Shown here: positions 24,613 to 32,057 of the stretch, piece by piece
Numbering within the stretch: position 1 is the stretch's first letter
Layout of the letters: each line of letters opens with the position of its first letter
NCBI GenBank assembly: GCA_934667095.1
Contig: CAKULE010000002.1
Span: forward strand, 62,001 to 126,000
Source: an uncultured Oscillospiraceae bacterium
GTDB taxonomy: Bacteria; Bacillota; Clostridia; Oscillospirales; Oscillospiraceae
Direction: 5' to 3'
Length of the DNA: 64,000 bases
Notes under the pieces: model-generated
Databases searched by the model: none
What the model saw: the letters and a program-made list of their open reading frames with translations, nothing else
Told to the model about the DNA's origin: nothing
Position numbers and translations under genes: made by a program

Positions 24613-25215
24613 TCACATCTCCCGGCGGCCCTCCAGTGCGCGCATAAGGGTGGCCTCATCCGCAAATTCCAGATGGCTTCCCACGGGAATGCCGTAGGCC
24701 AGCCGGGTCACCCTCACCCCGAAGGGCTTCAGCAGCCGGGAGAGGTACATGGCCGTGGCCTCCCCCTCGGTGTCCGGGTTGGTGGCCATGATGATCTCCT
24801 CGATGCCGCCGGCGGCCACCCGCTCCACCAGCTGGTGGATGTGCAGGTCGTCAGGCCCCACGTGGTTCATGGGGGAGATGACACCGTGGAGCACGTGGTA
24901 CACCCCCCGGTACTCCCGGGAGCGCTCCATGGCCGCCACATCCTTGGGGTCTGCCACCACGCACACCACGCTGTGGTCCCGCCGGGGGGAGGCGCACAGG
25001 ACGCAGGGGCCCTCTCCCTCGGTGAGGTTCTGGCACACCGGGCAGCAGGAGATGGACTTCTTGGCGTTGAGCAGGGCGTCGGCAAAGGCCTTGGCCGTCT
25101 CCTCCGGCTGCCCGAGGATGTAAAAGGCCAGCCGCTGGGCGCTCTTCCGGCCGATGCCCGGCAGGCGGGCGAACTGTTCAACTAAGCTCTCAAGAGCGGG
25201 GGGAAAGCAATCCAT
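24613..25215 (-). CDS. recR: Recombination protein RecR
   Basis: RecR (200 aa) works with RecO and RecF in RecA loading at gaps. The helix-hairpin-helix (LPGIGRKSAQRLAF) sits at the N-terminus, the C4 zinc finger (CCPVCQNL and CVLC) follows at about residues 56-75, and then the Toprim domain (IIMATNPDTEGEATAMYL). Length is standard. It lies 42 bp downstream of rpe with no terminator between, so the two are probably co-transcribed. The usual dnaX-ybaB neighbours are missing. Confidence 0.95.
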   Translation of the reverse strand: MDCFPPALESLVEQFARLPGIGRKSAQRLAFYILGQPEETAKAFADALLNAKKSISCCPVCQNLTEGEGPCVLCASPRRDHSVVCVVADPKDVAAMERSREYRGVYHVLHGVISPMNHVGPDDLHIHQLVERVAAGGIEEIIMATNPDTEGEATAMYLSRLLKPFGVRVTRLAYGIPVGSHLEFADEATLMRALEGRREM

Positions 25216-25257
25216 GGGATACCTCCGGGAAATTCTGAATTGAGAGAAACGCCTCCG

Positions 25258-25902
25258 TCACACCCGCAGGGCGGCAATGGCGGCGTCCACATCGGCGGCG
25301 CCGTACACGGCGGAGCCCGCCACCAGCACGTTGGCGCCGGCCTCCACCACCTGCTTCACCGTCTTGGGGCCGATACCGCCGTCCACCTCCAGGTCGCAGG
25401 CGGGGTTGTACCGGTCAATGATCTCCCGCACCCGGCGGATGGTGGCCAACTGGCTCTCCATGAACGCCTGCCCGCCGAAGCCGGGTTCCACCGTCATCAC
25501 CAGCACCATGTCCAGCTGTTCGATGTAGGGCAGCACCGCCTCCGGCGAGGTGATGGGCCGCAGGGCCACCGCCTTCTTCACACCATTGGCCTCCATGGCC
25601 CGGAGCGCCTCGGCAATGCGGGTGGGGTGGTCGGCCTCCAGATGGACGGACAGGAGGTCCGCCCCGGCCCTGCAGAAGTCATCGATATAACGCACGGGCT
25701 TGTCGATCATCAGGTGGACGTCCAGAAACATGTCCGTGTGCTTGCGGATGGACTGCACCACGGGGATGCCGATGGTGATGTTGGGCACGAACTGGCCGTC
25801 CATCACGTCCACGTGGACCCAGTCGGCGGCGTGGATGCGGCGGATCTCGGTCTCCAGATTGCAAAAATCCGCAGACAGGATAGAAGGGGCGATCTTGACC
25901 AT
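25258..25902 (-). CDS. rpe: Ribulose-phosphate 3-epimerase
   Basis: Rpe (214 aa) interconverts ribulose-5-phosphate and xylulose-5-phosphate in the pentose phosphate pathway. The TIM-barrel start IAPSILSADF, the metal ligands in HVDVMDGQFVPN and DVHLMI, the catalytic VEPGFGGQ and the phosphate-binding VAGSAVYG are all present. AAAGGATG precedes the ATG. The gene is transcribed from a promoter 245 bp upstream through a GC-rich structured leader, and recR follows. Confidence 0.95.
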   Translation of the reverse strand: MVKIAPSILSADFCNLETEIRRIHAADWVHVDVMDGQFVPNITIGIPVVQSIRKHTDMFLDVHLMIDKPVRYIDDFCRAGADLLSVHLEADHPTRIAEALRAMEANGVKKAVALRPITSPEAVLPYIEQLDMVLVMTVEPGFGGQAFMESQLATIRRVREIIDRYNPACDLEVDGGIGPKTVKQVVEAGANVLVAGSAVYGAADVDAAIAALRV

Positions 25903-26142
25903 AGGTTTTACATCCTTTCCCGGGGATAGGCCCCGGACTCTCTCTTTTGCGGCCGCCTGTCCCAGGACACCGGGCCGGGGCCGGGCACATAGGATACGGC
26001 AAGCGGACCCCGCCGTGCGCCGGCCGGGAGGCTTCCCGGCTCCCGCTCGCTCCCGGACCGCCGCTGCCGGCGCGCCGCACCTGAATAGCCGTCCGGCGGA
26101 GCCCTCCCGGCTCCGTTGGACGGCAGTGGGCCGCGCTCATTC
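25903..26142 (-). promoter_or_regulatory. Long structured 5' leader of rpe-recR, function unknown
   Basis: The roughly 240-nt leader between the promoter and the rpe start contains nested perfect hairpins. One is GCCGTCC/GGACGGC enclosing CGGAGCC-gggag-GGCTCCG (near 26090-26125), another CCGGGA-agcc-TCCCGG (near 26030-26045), and a third CCGGGG-cctat-CCCCGG close to the ribosome-binding site. GCGGCC at its 5' end can pair with GGCCGC near 25950 to close the whole. I recognise no known riboswitch or T-box motif. Confidence 0.45.
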
Positions 26143-26148
26143 CTCGCT

Positions 26149-26177
26149 ATTCTACCCCAAGGAGGGCCGGAAGTCAA
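26149..26177 (-). promoter_or_regulatory. Sigma-A promoter of the rpe leader
   Basis: On the minus strand, TTGACT (26172-26177) and TAGAAT (26149-26154) are 17 bp apart. Confidence 0.7.
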
Positions 26178-26249
26178 TCACAGTCCGACGGGACGGGCCC
26201 TCCGGCTGTAAAATCTGTACGTTCCGCCCCTCGGGCAGGCCCTGTTCCC

Positions 26250-26279
26250 TTGACAGCAGGGCCTGTCCCGATGTAAAAT
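26250..26279 (+). promoter_or_regulatory. Sigma-A promoter of the xpaC-telA operon
   Basis: TTGACA (26250-26255) and TAAAAT (26274-26279) are 18 bp apart, 40 bp before the first gene. Confidence 0.65.
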
Positions 26280-26319
26280 ACACTTGTTGTATTATCCCCT
26301 CCCAAAAGGAGTGCTGATC

Positions 26320-27015
26320 ATGGCTTACGTCAAGAAAAAGACCGTGCTGCCCATCTACCTGGTGGGCTTCGTGTGGCTGGCATGGGGGCTGTTCGGCTCT
26401 CTGTACCGCCTGCGGGACTATGTCCTGTGCGCCGCGGTGTCCTGCGCTGCCTACTTCCTCGGCAAGATCATCTGGCCCGATCGGGGGTACGAAGCCGCCG
26501 GGACCCAGCAGACCCAGTCTGCGGCCAAGGCCGAGGAAAAGCCCAAGTCCGACCCCAAGCCCGCCTACTCCCCGGAAATTCAGGCTCTCATCGGTGAGCG
26601 CGACAAGGCGCTGGGTGAGATGCGCCGACTGAACGCCTCCATCAAAGACCCGCAGGTGTCCGCCGACATCGATCACCTGGAGCAGACCGCCGGCAAGATC
26701 ATCGACGCCGTGGTGGCCGAGCCCGCCAAGCTCCCCCAGATTCGCAAGTTCATGAGCTATTACCTGCCCACCACCCTGAAGCTGCTTAACGCCTACGACC
26801 GGATGGACGCCACCGGCGCCTCCGGCACCAATATCGACGGCACCAAGACCAAGGTGGAGGACATGCTCGCCACCATCTGCACCGCCTTCGATAAGCAGCT
26901 GGACGCCCTCTACGGTGAGGAAGCGCTGGACATCTCCACCGACATCACCGTCATGGAACAGATGCTGGCCCGGGAAGGTCTGGCCGGGATGACCATGGAG
27001 TCCGGCCAGCCGTAA
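26320..27015 (+). CDS. XpaC-family (5-bromo-4-chloroindolyl phosphate hydrolysis) membrane protein
   Basis: The 231-aa protein has two N-terminal transmembrane segments (about residues 9-25 and 33-49), a charged linker (KAEEKPKSDPKPA) and a helical cytosolic domain with FMSYYLPTTLKLLNAYDRM, the hallmark of the XpaC family. Despite its name, the family has no established enzymatic function and commonly sits beside TelA. The start at 26320 follows AAAAGGAG. It is the first gene of a four-gene operon, with 42 bp to telA. Confidence 0.85.
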   Translation: MAYVKKKTVLPIYLVGFVWLAWGLFGSLYRLRDYVLCAAVSCAAYFLGKIIWPDRGYEAAGTQQTQSAAKAEEKPKSDPKPAYSPEIQALIGERDKALGEMRRLNASIKDPQVSADIDHLEQTAGKIIDAVVAEPAKLPQIRKFMSYYLPTTLKLLNAYDRMDATGASGTNIDGTKTKVEDMLATICTAFDKQLDALYGEEALDISTDITVMEQMLAREGLAGMTMESGQP

Positions 27016-27057
27016 ATCCGTGTTCTAACCTTATTTAACATACAGGAGGAAATCATC

Positions 27058-28251
27058 ATGGCTGAAAATCTCGACAATATTCCCGAGCTGACCCTGACCC
27101 CTGACGCCGCCGCCACCGCGGAGGCCCCCGCCGCCCCCCAGCTGACGCTGGAGCCCACCACCACCGTGGCCGCCGAGGACGCCGCCGCCATTCAGGCCGC
27201 CCGTGATGCCAACGCCGTCAAGCTGGACGAGAGCCAGCTGAGCGAAGCCGAGCGCAAGGTCGTGGCCGACTTTGCCGATAAGATCGACATCACCGACTCC
27301 TCTCAGGTGCTGCAGTACGGCGCCGCCGCCCAGAAGAACATCGCCTCCTTCTCCGAGAACGCCCTGAACAACGTCCGCACCAAGGATCTGGGCGAGGTGG
27401 GCGACGCCCTGTCCTCTCTGGTGGTGGAACTCAAGACCTTCGGTCAGGAGGAGAAGAGCGGGCTGTTCGGCTTCTTCCAGAAGAAGAAAAATCAGGCCCT
27501 TGCCTTGAAGGCCAGCTACGACAAGGCCGAAGTCAACGTGGACAAGATCGCCGGCATTCTGGAGGGCCATCAGGTCACCCTGATGAAGGACATCGCCATG
27601 CTGGACCAGATGTACGACCTGAACACCAAGTACTACAAGGAGCTCACCATGTACATCCTTGCGGGCAAGAAGGCGCTGGAGAAGGCCCGCACCACCACGC
27701 TGGAGGAGCTGCGCAAGAAAGCCGCCGAGACCGGCGCGCAGGAAGATGCGCAGACCTACAACGACTACGCCAACCTGTGCAACCGCTTTGAGAAGAAGAT
27801 CCACGATCTGGAGCTCACCCGCATGATCTCCATCCAGATGGGCCCCCAGACCCGCCTGATCCAGAACAACGACACCCTGATGCTGGAGAAGATCCAGTCC
27901 TCTCTGGTGAACACCATCCCCCTGTGGAAGAGCCAGATGGTGCTGGCACTGGGTCTGGAGCACAGCCGTCAGGCCACTGCCGCCCAGTCCGCCGTCACCA
28001 ACATGACCAACGAGCTGCTGCAGAAGAACGCCGACATGCTGAAGATGGGCACCATCGAGACCGCCAAGGAGGCTGAGCGCTCCATCGTGGACATCGAGAC
28101 CCTGCAGCACACCAACCAGCAGCTCATCTCCACCCTGGACGAGGTCATGCAGATCCAGAAGGACGGCGCCCAGAAGCGCCGCGAGGCCGAGGTCGAGCTG
28201 GGCCGCATCGAGGGCGAGCTGAAGCAGAAGCTGCTGGAGCTGCGGGGCTGA
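27058..28251 (+). CDS. telA: Toxic anion resistance protein, TelA/KlaA family
   Basis: The 397-aa soluble protein has an Ala/Pro-rich N-terminus (about 1-50) followed by the long helical TelA domain, with LFGFFQKKKNQALALKASYDK, NRFEKKIHDLELTRMISIQMGPQTRLIQ and the conserved W in NTIPLWKSQMVLALG. TelA members were named for tellurite resistance, but their mechanism is unknown, and chromosomal copies are linked to envelope stress. The ATG follows AGGAGGAAATC. It is sandwiched between xpaC and a TPM-domain gene. Confidence 0.92.
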   Translation: MAENLDNIPELTLTPDAAATAEAPAAPQLTLEPTTTVAAEDAAAIQAARDANAVKLDESQLSEAERKVVADFADKIDITDSSQVLQYGAAAQKNIASFSENALNNVRTKDLGEVGDALSSLVVELKTFGQEEKSGLFGFFQKKKNQALALKASYDKAEVNVDKIAGILEGHQVTLMKDIAMLDQMYDLNTKYYKELTMYILAGKKALEKARTTTLEELRKKAAETGAQEDAQTYNDYANLCNRFEKKIHDLELTRMISIQMGPQTRLIQNNDTLMLEKIQSSLVNTIPLWKSQMVLALGLEHSRQATAAQSAVTNMTNELLQKNADMLKMGTIETAKEAERSIVDIETLQHTNQQLISTLDEVMQIQKDGAQKRREAEVELGRIEGELKQKLLELRG

Positions 28252-28294
28252 TTAATCTTTCCATTCCCCAAACTCTCCTGAAAGGAGACACCAC

Positions 28295-28831
28295 ATGAAC
28301 TATCTGAAAAAACAGGGCACTGCGTGGGTGCTCACGCTGGTGATGATCGTATTCGCCATTTTCATCGGCCGGGCCCACGCAAAGGACCCCACTCCCGACC
28401 CGGTGCCGGTCCCCTCCGCCTCTCAGTCCGCCGAGGATGCCTACTACGTCTATGACAATGCCGGCGTTCTCTCCAGCAAAGAGATCCGGACCCTCTCCAA
28501 GCGCAACCAGACCCTCATGGACGACATGAAGGTGGTCATCGCCTGCGTCACCGTCGACTACGGCAAGAGCGACCTGTACGACTACGCCATGGACTGCGCC
28601 TCTCAGCTGGACCTCCAGCAGTACGACTTCATCGTCGTGCTGGACATCAGCGGCAAAAACTACTGGCTGGTACAGGGCAGCGGCCTCACGGACGTCTTCA
28701 CGGACAACGACTGCTCCGACTACGCCGCCACCTATATGGAGCGGGACTTTGCCGCCGGCCGCTACGGCGATGCCCTTCTGTCCCTCACGCAGGCTCTGTC
28801 CGACTGGTACTACGCAAATTACAACGGATAA
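28295..28831 (+). CDS. TPM-domain secreted or membrane-anchored protein
   Basis: The 178-aa protein starts with a signal sequence or anchor (residues about 8-30, ending AHA), then a Pro-rich spacer and a TPM (TLP18.3/Psb32/MOLO-1) domain from about residue 50: YYVYDNAGVLSSKEIRTLSKRNQTL, VVIACVTVDYG, YDFIVVLDISGKNYWLVQG. TPM domains are thought to act at membranes, some with phosphatase activity. It lies 43 bp after telA and 13 bp before the glycine-rich gene, so it belongs to the same operon. Confidence 0.85.
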   Translation: MNYLKKQGTAWVLTLVMIVFAIFIGRAHAKDPTPDPVPVPSASQSAEDAYYVYDNAGVLSSKEIRTLSKRNQTLMDDMKVVIACVTVDYGKSDLYDYAMDCASQLDLQQYDFIVVLDISGKNYWLVQGSGLTDVFTDNDCSDYAATYMERDFAAGRYGDALLSLTQALSDWYYANYNG

Positions 28832-28844
28832 AGGAGGCTCCGCC

Positions 28845-29342
28845 ATGGATTCCGGTACCATCGTTCTTCTCATCGTTCTTGTGATCGTGATCATCGCGCT
28901 GGCGGAGGGCTCCCGCTACCGCCGCTACCGCGGCGGCTATTACGGTGACGCCTACCGCTACCGTCCCTTCTACATCTTCCCGCCCAGACCGCCCAGACCG
29001 CCCCGGCCCCCGCGTGCGCCCCGTCCGCCCCACGGTCCCGGCATGGGCGGCCCCGGTCCCCGGCCTCCCCGCAGGCCGCAGGCCCCCGGCGGCAGACCGG
29101 GCGGCTCTCCCCGTCCCCCCAGACCCTCCGGCGGCAGCTTTGGCGGCGGGCGCTCCTTTGGGGGCGGCGGCCGGCCCTCTGGCGGCAGCTTTGGCGGAGG
29201 CCGTTCCTTTGGGGGCGGCGGCCGATCCTCTGGCGGCTCCTTTGGCGGAGGCCGTTCCTTCGGGGGTGGTGGACGCTCCGGCGGCTCCTTTGGCGGAGGC
29301 GGCCGCTCCGGCGGCGGTGGCTTCGGCGGCGGCCGCAAATAA
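28845..29342 (+). CDS. Membrane-anchored Pro/Arg- and Gly/Ser-rich repeat protein
   Basis: The 165-aa protein begins with one transmembrane helix (residues 4-20, TIVLLIVLVIVIIALAE). An Arg/Tyr-rich stretch follows, then Pro-Arg repeats (PPRPPRPPR type, about 45-80) and a low-complexity C-terminus of SFGGGRSFGGGGR units. Similar Gly-rich tails follow the TPM domain in other bacterial proteins; here the tail is on a separate polypeptide encoded 13 bp after the TPM gene. AAAGGAGG precedes the ATG. It may form a flexible surface or membrane-proximal scaffold; the function is unknown. Confidence 0.8.
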   Translation: MDSGTIVLLIVLVIVIIALAEGSRYRRYRGGYYGDAYRYRPFYIFPPRPPRPPRPPRAPRPPHGPGMGGPGPRPPRRPQAPGGRPGGSPRPPRPSGGSFGGGRSFGGGGRPSGGSFGGGRSFGGGGRSSGGSFGGGRSFGGGGRSGGSFGGGGRSGGGGFGGGRK

Positions 29343-29346
29343 CAGC

Positions 29347-29390
29347 AAAAAGAAAGGGCCCTGTCCATCCGGACAGGGCCTTCTTTTTAT
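29347..29390. terminator. Bidirectional terminator after the telA operon
   Basis: GGCCCTGTCC (29357-29366) pairs with GGACAGGGCC (29371-29380), with A and T runs outside. It is shared with the convergent ribU. Confidence 0.85.
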
Positions 29391-30109
29391 CATTTCATTT
29401 TCAGCAGCCGCTCCACTCGCTTGTACAGCAGGAAGGTCAGGATGGTCACCAGCACGCCCTTCAGCAGGTTGAAGGGCACCACGGCGAACAGCACCAGTGT
29501 GGACACGCTGTTGATGGCCCCGTTGACCTTGGTGCCCATGGCTACGATCACGTCCAGCGGCATTCCGTACAGCTTGGAGAAGGCGGGCAGCAGGTACACG
29601 GCGTTGAACAGGCTACCGAACACCGTCATGCAGCCGGTGCCCACGGCCATGCCGGCCAGCGCGCCCTTCTTGGTCTTGAAGCGGTGATAGATGATGGTGG
29701 CCGGCAGCACGAAGGAGCAGCCCACCACAAAGTTGGCAAAGTCACCCACGAAGGCGGTGGTAGTGCCCTTCAGCAGCAGCTTGAGGATGACCTTCACCAG
29801 CTCGCACACCACGCCGGCCACAGGCCCCAGCGAGAAGGAGCAGATGAACACCGGCACCTCGCTGAAGTCCAGCTTATAGAAGGACGGGGCGAAGGGCAGG
29901 GGGATCTCCAGATACATCAGGGCGGCGGCCAGCGCGGCGAACACGCCGATGTAGGCCGCCCGCCGGGCGGCGGACTGCTTTTTCGGCTTCAGCCACAGCC
30001 GCTCCAGCAGAAGGGCCACCACAAAGAGCCCCACGAAGATGGCAAGGCAGGTCAGCAGAAACGTGACGTTTTCCCTCGCCAATTCCCAAAGTGTGCGCAG
30101 TTTTTCCAT
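29390..30109 (-). CDS. ribU: ECF transporter riboflavin S-component
   Basis: RibU (239 aa) is the membrane substrate-binding subunit of the riboflavin ECF transporter and works with a shared EcfAA'T module encoded elsewhere. It has an extra N-terminal transmembrane segment (about 16-36). The S-component core follows with YIGVFAALAAALMYLEIPLPFAPSFYKLDFSEVP (outline only), ICSFSLGPVAGVVCELVK and a helix-rich remainder. The FMN riboswitch immediately upstream confirms the substrate. The ATG follows GGAGG. It shares its terminator with the telA operon. Confidence 0.94.
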   Translation of the reverse strand: MEKLRTLWELARENVTFLLTCLAIFVGLFVVALLLERLWLKPKKQSAARRAAYIGVFAALAAALMYLEIPLPFAPSFYKLDFSEVPVFICSFSLGPVAGVVCELVKVILKLLLKGTTTAFVGDFANFVVGCSFVLPATIIYHRFKTKKGALAGMAVGTGCMTVFGSLFNAVYLLPAFSKLYGMPLDVIVAMGTKVNGAINSVSTLVLFAVVPFNLLKGVLVTILTFLLYKRVERLLKMK

Positions 30110-30114
30110 AAAAA

Positions 30115-30178
30115 TACCTCCACAAAATGTGATAGAAACACCTGAAAAGAGCGTCTTTCAAGGTGCAATCACATACTG
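30115..30178 (-). promoter_or_regulatory. Expression-platform hairpin between FMN riboswitch and ribU
   Basis: ATGTGAT (about 30171-30177) pairs with ATCACAT (about 30126-30132), enclosing a CACCTTGAAA/TTTCAGGTG stem. TTTTG and then the ribosome-binding site follow. It could terminate transcription or fold the translation start away when FMN is bound. Confidence 0.55.
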
Positions 30179-30192
30179 GGAGGGATGTGCAC

Positions 30193-30305
30193 ATCTTCTT
30201 CCATCCGGACTATAACCGTTGGTCCCGGAGTTTCACCGGGTCGGCCGCTTGCGCGGTTCGCGGACTGTACCGCCAGTGGGGAATTTCACCCCGCCCTGAA
30301 GACAT
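30193..30305 (-). promoter_or_regulatory. FMN riboswitch (RFN element)
   Basis: On the minus strand the conserved blocks appear in order: CTTCAGGGCGGGGTGAAATTCCCCACTGGCGGT (outline), AGTCCGCGA, GCCGACCCGGTGAAACTCCGG and AGTCCGGATGGAAGAAG. This is the canonical aptamer, placed in front of ribU. It represses when FMN is plentiful. Confidence 0.97.
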
Positions 30306-30327
30306 CCTGTTCACTTGTTTCCCCCGC

Positions 30328-30356
30328 ATTATAATACCTTCTCTCCGCCTTTGCAA
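30328..30356 (-). promoter_or_regulatory. Sigma-A promoter of the FMN riboswitch-ribU transcript
   Basis: On the minus strand, TTGCAA (30351-30356) and TATAAT (30328-30333) are 17 bp apart. Confidence 0.75.
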
Positions 30357-30386
30357 CCCCCCGCCGTAAATTTTCCGCAGAGTGTA

Positions 30387-30398
30387 GAACATTCGTTC
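30387..30398. promoter_or_regulatory. LexA-like SOS box
   Basis: GAACATTCGTTC reads GAACGAATGTTC on the other strand. It shares the GAACGAATGTT core with the uvrB box and fits the core of the Bacillota LexA consensus. It lies eight bases upstream of the -35 of the SLOG-family gene. Confidence 0.6.
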
Positions 30399-30406
30399 CG
30401 CCGCAC

Positions 30407-30435
30407 TTGACAAACCGCCCGCCGCCCGGTAAGAT
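30407..30435 (+). promoter_or_regulatory. Sigma-A promoter of the SLOG-family gene
   Basis: TTGACA (30407-30412) and TAAGAT (30430-30435) are 17 bp apart. Confidence 0.7.
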
Positions 30436-30465
30436 GGACCTATCAAGCCAGAGGAGGCGGAGCCC

Positions 30466-31026
30466 ATGTCCATGACGCCGGAACACACCTGCTGCTTCAC
30501 CGGGCACCGGCCCGCCAAACTGCCCTGGGGCAGCGACGAGCGGGACCCCCGCTGTCTGGCCCTGAAGCGCTCCATGGCCCGGGAGCTGGAGGCCCTCTAC
30601 CGCCGGAGCGTAGGACATTTCATCTCCGGCATGGCGCTGGGGTGTGACCTCTACTTTGCCGAGGCAGTGTTGGCCCTGCGGGAGCGCTACCCCGTCACGC
30701 TGGAGTGCGCGCTCCCCTTCCCCGGGCAGGCTGAACGCTGGACGGCGGACTGCCGCCGCCGCTGGCAGGCCATCGTGGACGCCTGCGACGTGGAAACCGT
30801 GGTGCAGGATCACTATGACAAGGGCTGCATGCTCCGCCGGGACCGGTACATGGTGGACCGCTCCGCCGTGGTGCTGGCCGTATTTGACGACAGCCCCGGC
30901 GGCACCAAATACACCCTGGACTACGCCGCCCGCCGCCAGCGGGAGGTCCTCCTGCTGGACCTGAACCACCCCAACGCCCCGGCGGCCCGGATGGAGGCCG
31001 CCGGCGGGCAGCTCAGCCTGCTGTGA
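30466..31026 (+). CDS. SLOG-family protein (DUF1273/YpsA-like)
   Basis: The 186-aa protein shows the YpsA/DUF1273 pattern of the SLOG superfamily. CCFTGHRPAKL lies at the start, FISGMALGCDLYFAEAVL and LECALPFPGQAERW in the middle, and YMVDRSAVVLAVFDDSPGGTKYTLDYA carries the GG-turn of the nucleotide-binding fold. SLOG proteins bind or make nucleotide-derived ligands; B. subtilis YpsA affects cell division and oxidative stress. The start follows AGAGGAGG. A LexA-like box at its promoter suggests a DNA-damage link, which is an inference. Confidence 0.86.
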   Translation: MSMTPEHTCCFTGHRPAKLPWGSDERDPRCLALKRSMARELEALYRRSVGHFISGMALGCDLYFAEAVLALRERYPVTLECALPFPGQAERWTADCRRRWQAIVDACDVETVVQDHYDKGCMLRRDRYMVDRSAVVLAVFDDSPGGTKYTLDYAARRQREVLLLDLNHPNAPAARMEAAGGQLSLL

Positions 31027-31051
31027 GCAGGCCGGGCCGGATAAATTATGC

Positions 31052-31080
31052 TTGACAAGGGCGGGCGGCTCTGCTATACT
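31052..31080 (+). promoter_or_regulatory. Sigma-A promoter of infC-rpmI-rplT
   Basis: TTGACA (31052-31057) and TATACT (31075-31080) are 17 bp apart. Confidence 0.8.
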
Positions 31081-31086
31081 GTGTGA

Positions 31087-31220
31087 GCAAAACAAAGCAG
31101 GAATGGCACCGCCGTCCTCACCTCCAGCCGCCGGTGAAGAGGTCAACATGGGAAAACCGCATGGGATCCGTGCGTTTTTTTGTGGATGTGGGTGCTGTTC
31201 CGCATCCACTTTTTCTTTTT
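31087..31220 (+). promoter_or_regulatory. infC leader with terminator-type hairpins (probable L20 leader)
   Basis: The 150-nt leader contains CGCATGG-gat-CCGTGCG followed by TTTTTTT (about 31158-31184). A second hairpin, GTGGATG/CATCCAC, is followed by TTTTTCTTTTT (about 31185-31220). In Bacillota, ribosomal protein L20 binds this leader and promotes early termination of its own operon. The position before infC fits that, though I have not matched the L20-binding site base by base. Confidence 0.7.
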
Positions 31221-31236
31221 CAGGAGGTGCTTGACC

Positions 31237-31764
31237 ATAGCTAATCTGGAGCATCAAATCAACGAGGAGATCCGCGACCGGGAGGTCCGCCTGATCGGCG
31301 CCGACGGCACTCAGCTGGGCGTCATGTCCGCCGCTGAGGCGCAGCACGCCGCAGACGAGGCCGGTCTGGATCTGGTAAAGATCTCCCCCAACGCAGTCCC
31401 CCCCGTGTGCAAGCTGATGGACTATGGCAAGTTCCGGTTCGAGCAGTCCAAGCGCGAGAAGGAAGCCAAGAAGAACCAGCATGTGGTGGAGATCAAGGAG
31501 ATCCGCATGTCTCCCGGCATCGACATCGGCGACTTCAACACCAAGCTGCGCAACGCCCAGAAGTTTCTGGCCGACGGCAACCGGGTGAAGGTCACGGTCC
31601 GCTTCCGCGGCCGCGAGATGGCCCACACCGAGATCGGCAAGGACCTGCTGCTGGACTTCGCCGCCCAGTGCGCCGAAGTGGGCACCATGGATAAGGAGCC
31701 CAAGCTGGAGGGCCGCCACATGAGCATTTTCCTCGCTGCCAAGCCCAACAAGCCCGCCAAGTAA
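31237..31764 (+). CDS. infC: Translation initiation factor IF-3, with an ATA start codon
   Basis: IF-3 (175 aa) binds the 30S subunit and proof-reads start-codon pairing. The N-domain (INEEIRDREVRLIG), linker (KISPNAVPPVCKLMDYGKFRFEQSKREKEAKKNQ in outline) and C-domain (EIRMSPGIDIGDFNTKLRNAQKFL) are complete. The only well-placed start is ATA at 31237, nine bases after AGGAGG. No ATG, GTG or suitably spaced TTG exists in this frame nearby. Non-canonical starts (AUU in E. coli) are a known device for IF-3 to limit its own synthesis. rpmI and rplT follow. Confidence 0.92.
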   Translation: MANLEHQINEEIRDREVRLIGADGTQLGVMSAAEAQHAADEAGLDLVKISPNAVPPVCKLMDYGKFRFEQSKREKEAKKNQHVVEIKEIRMSPGIDIGDFNTKLRNAQKFLADGNRVKVTVRFRGREMAHTEIGKDLLLDFAAQCAEVGTMDKEPKLEGRHMSIFLAAKPNKPAK

Positions 31765-31814
31765 ATTCCCCGTGGCATCCGCCACCGCATCAAACAGTAA
31801 AGGAGAAAATCACC

Positions 31815-32018
31815 ATGCCTAAGATCAAGACCCACAGCGGCGCGAAGAAGCGTTTCAAGCTGACCAAGAACGGCCGCGTCAAGCGTGCCCACGCCTTCAA
31901 GAGCCACCTGCTCAACGGCCACGGCAAGACCACCAAGCTCAAGAGAGGCCTCCGCAAGGGCGCCTATGCTGATGTCACCAACGAGGCGACCATCAAGCGC
32001 ATGATCCCTTATAAATAA
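31815..32018 (+). CDS. rpmI: 50S ribosomal protein L35
   Basis: L35 (67 aa) is a small basic 50S protein. The signature MPKIKTHSGAKKRFKLT and the C-terminal IKRMIPYK are intact. It lies 50 bp after infC and 39 bp before rplT, in the universal bacterial order. AAAGGAG precedes the ATG. Confidence 0.98.
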   Translation: MPKIKTHSGAKKRFKLTKNGRVKRAHAFKSHLLNGHGKTTKLKRGLRKGAYADVTNEATIKRMIPYK

Positions 32019-32057
32019 TTGAACTTACTTTTACTCAACATAGGAGGCTGAACAACA

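Noticed and set aside
25903..26142. T-box, RNase P or SRP RNA upstream of rpe
   Set aside because: None of the conserved blocks of these RNAs could be found.
26284..26319. Extended start for the XpaC-family protein
   Set aside because: The extra 12 codons include the ribosome-binding site of the better ATG at 26320.
28980..29335. CRISPR-like or tandem DNA repeats
   Set aside because: The repetition follows from codons for Pro-Arg and Gly-Ser-Phe repeats in one open frame, with no spacer structure. The Ser-Pro linker at 46.6 kb is the same case.
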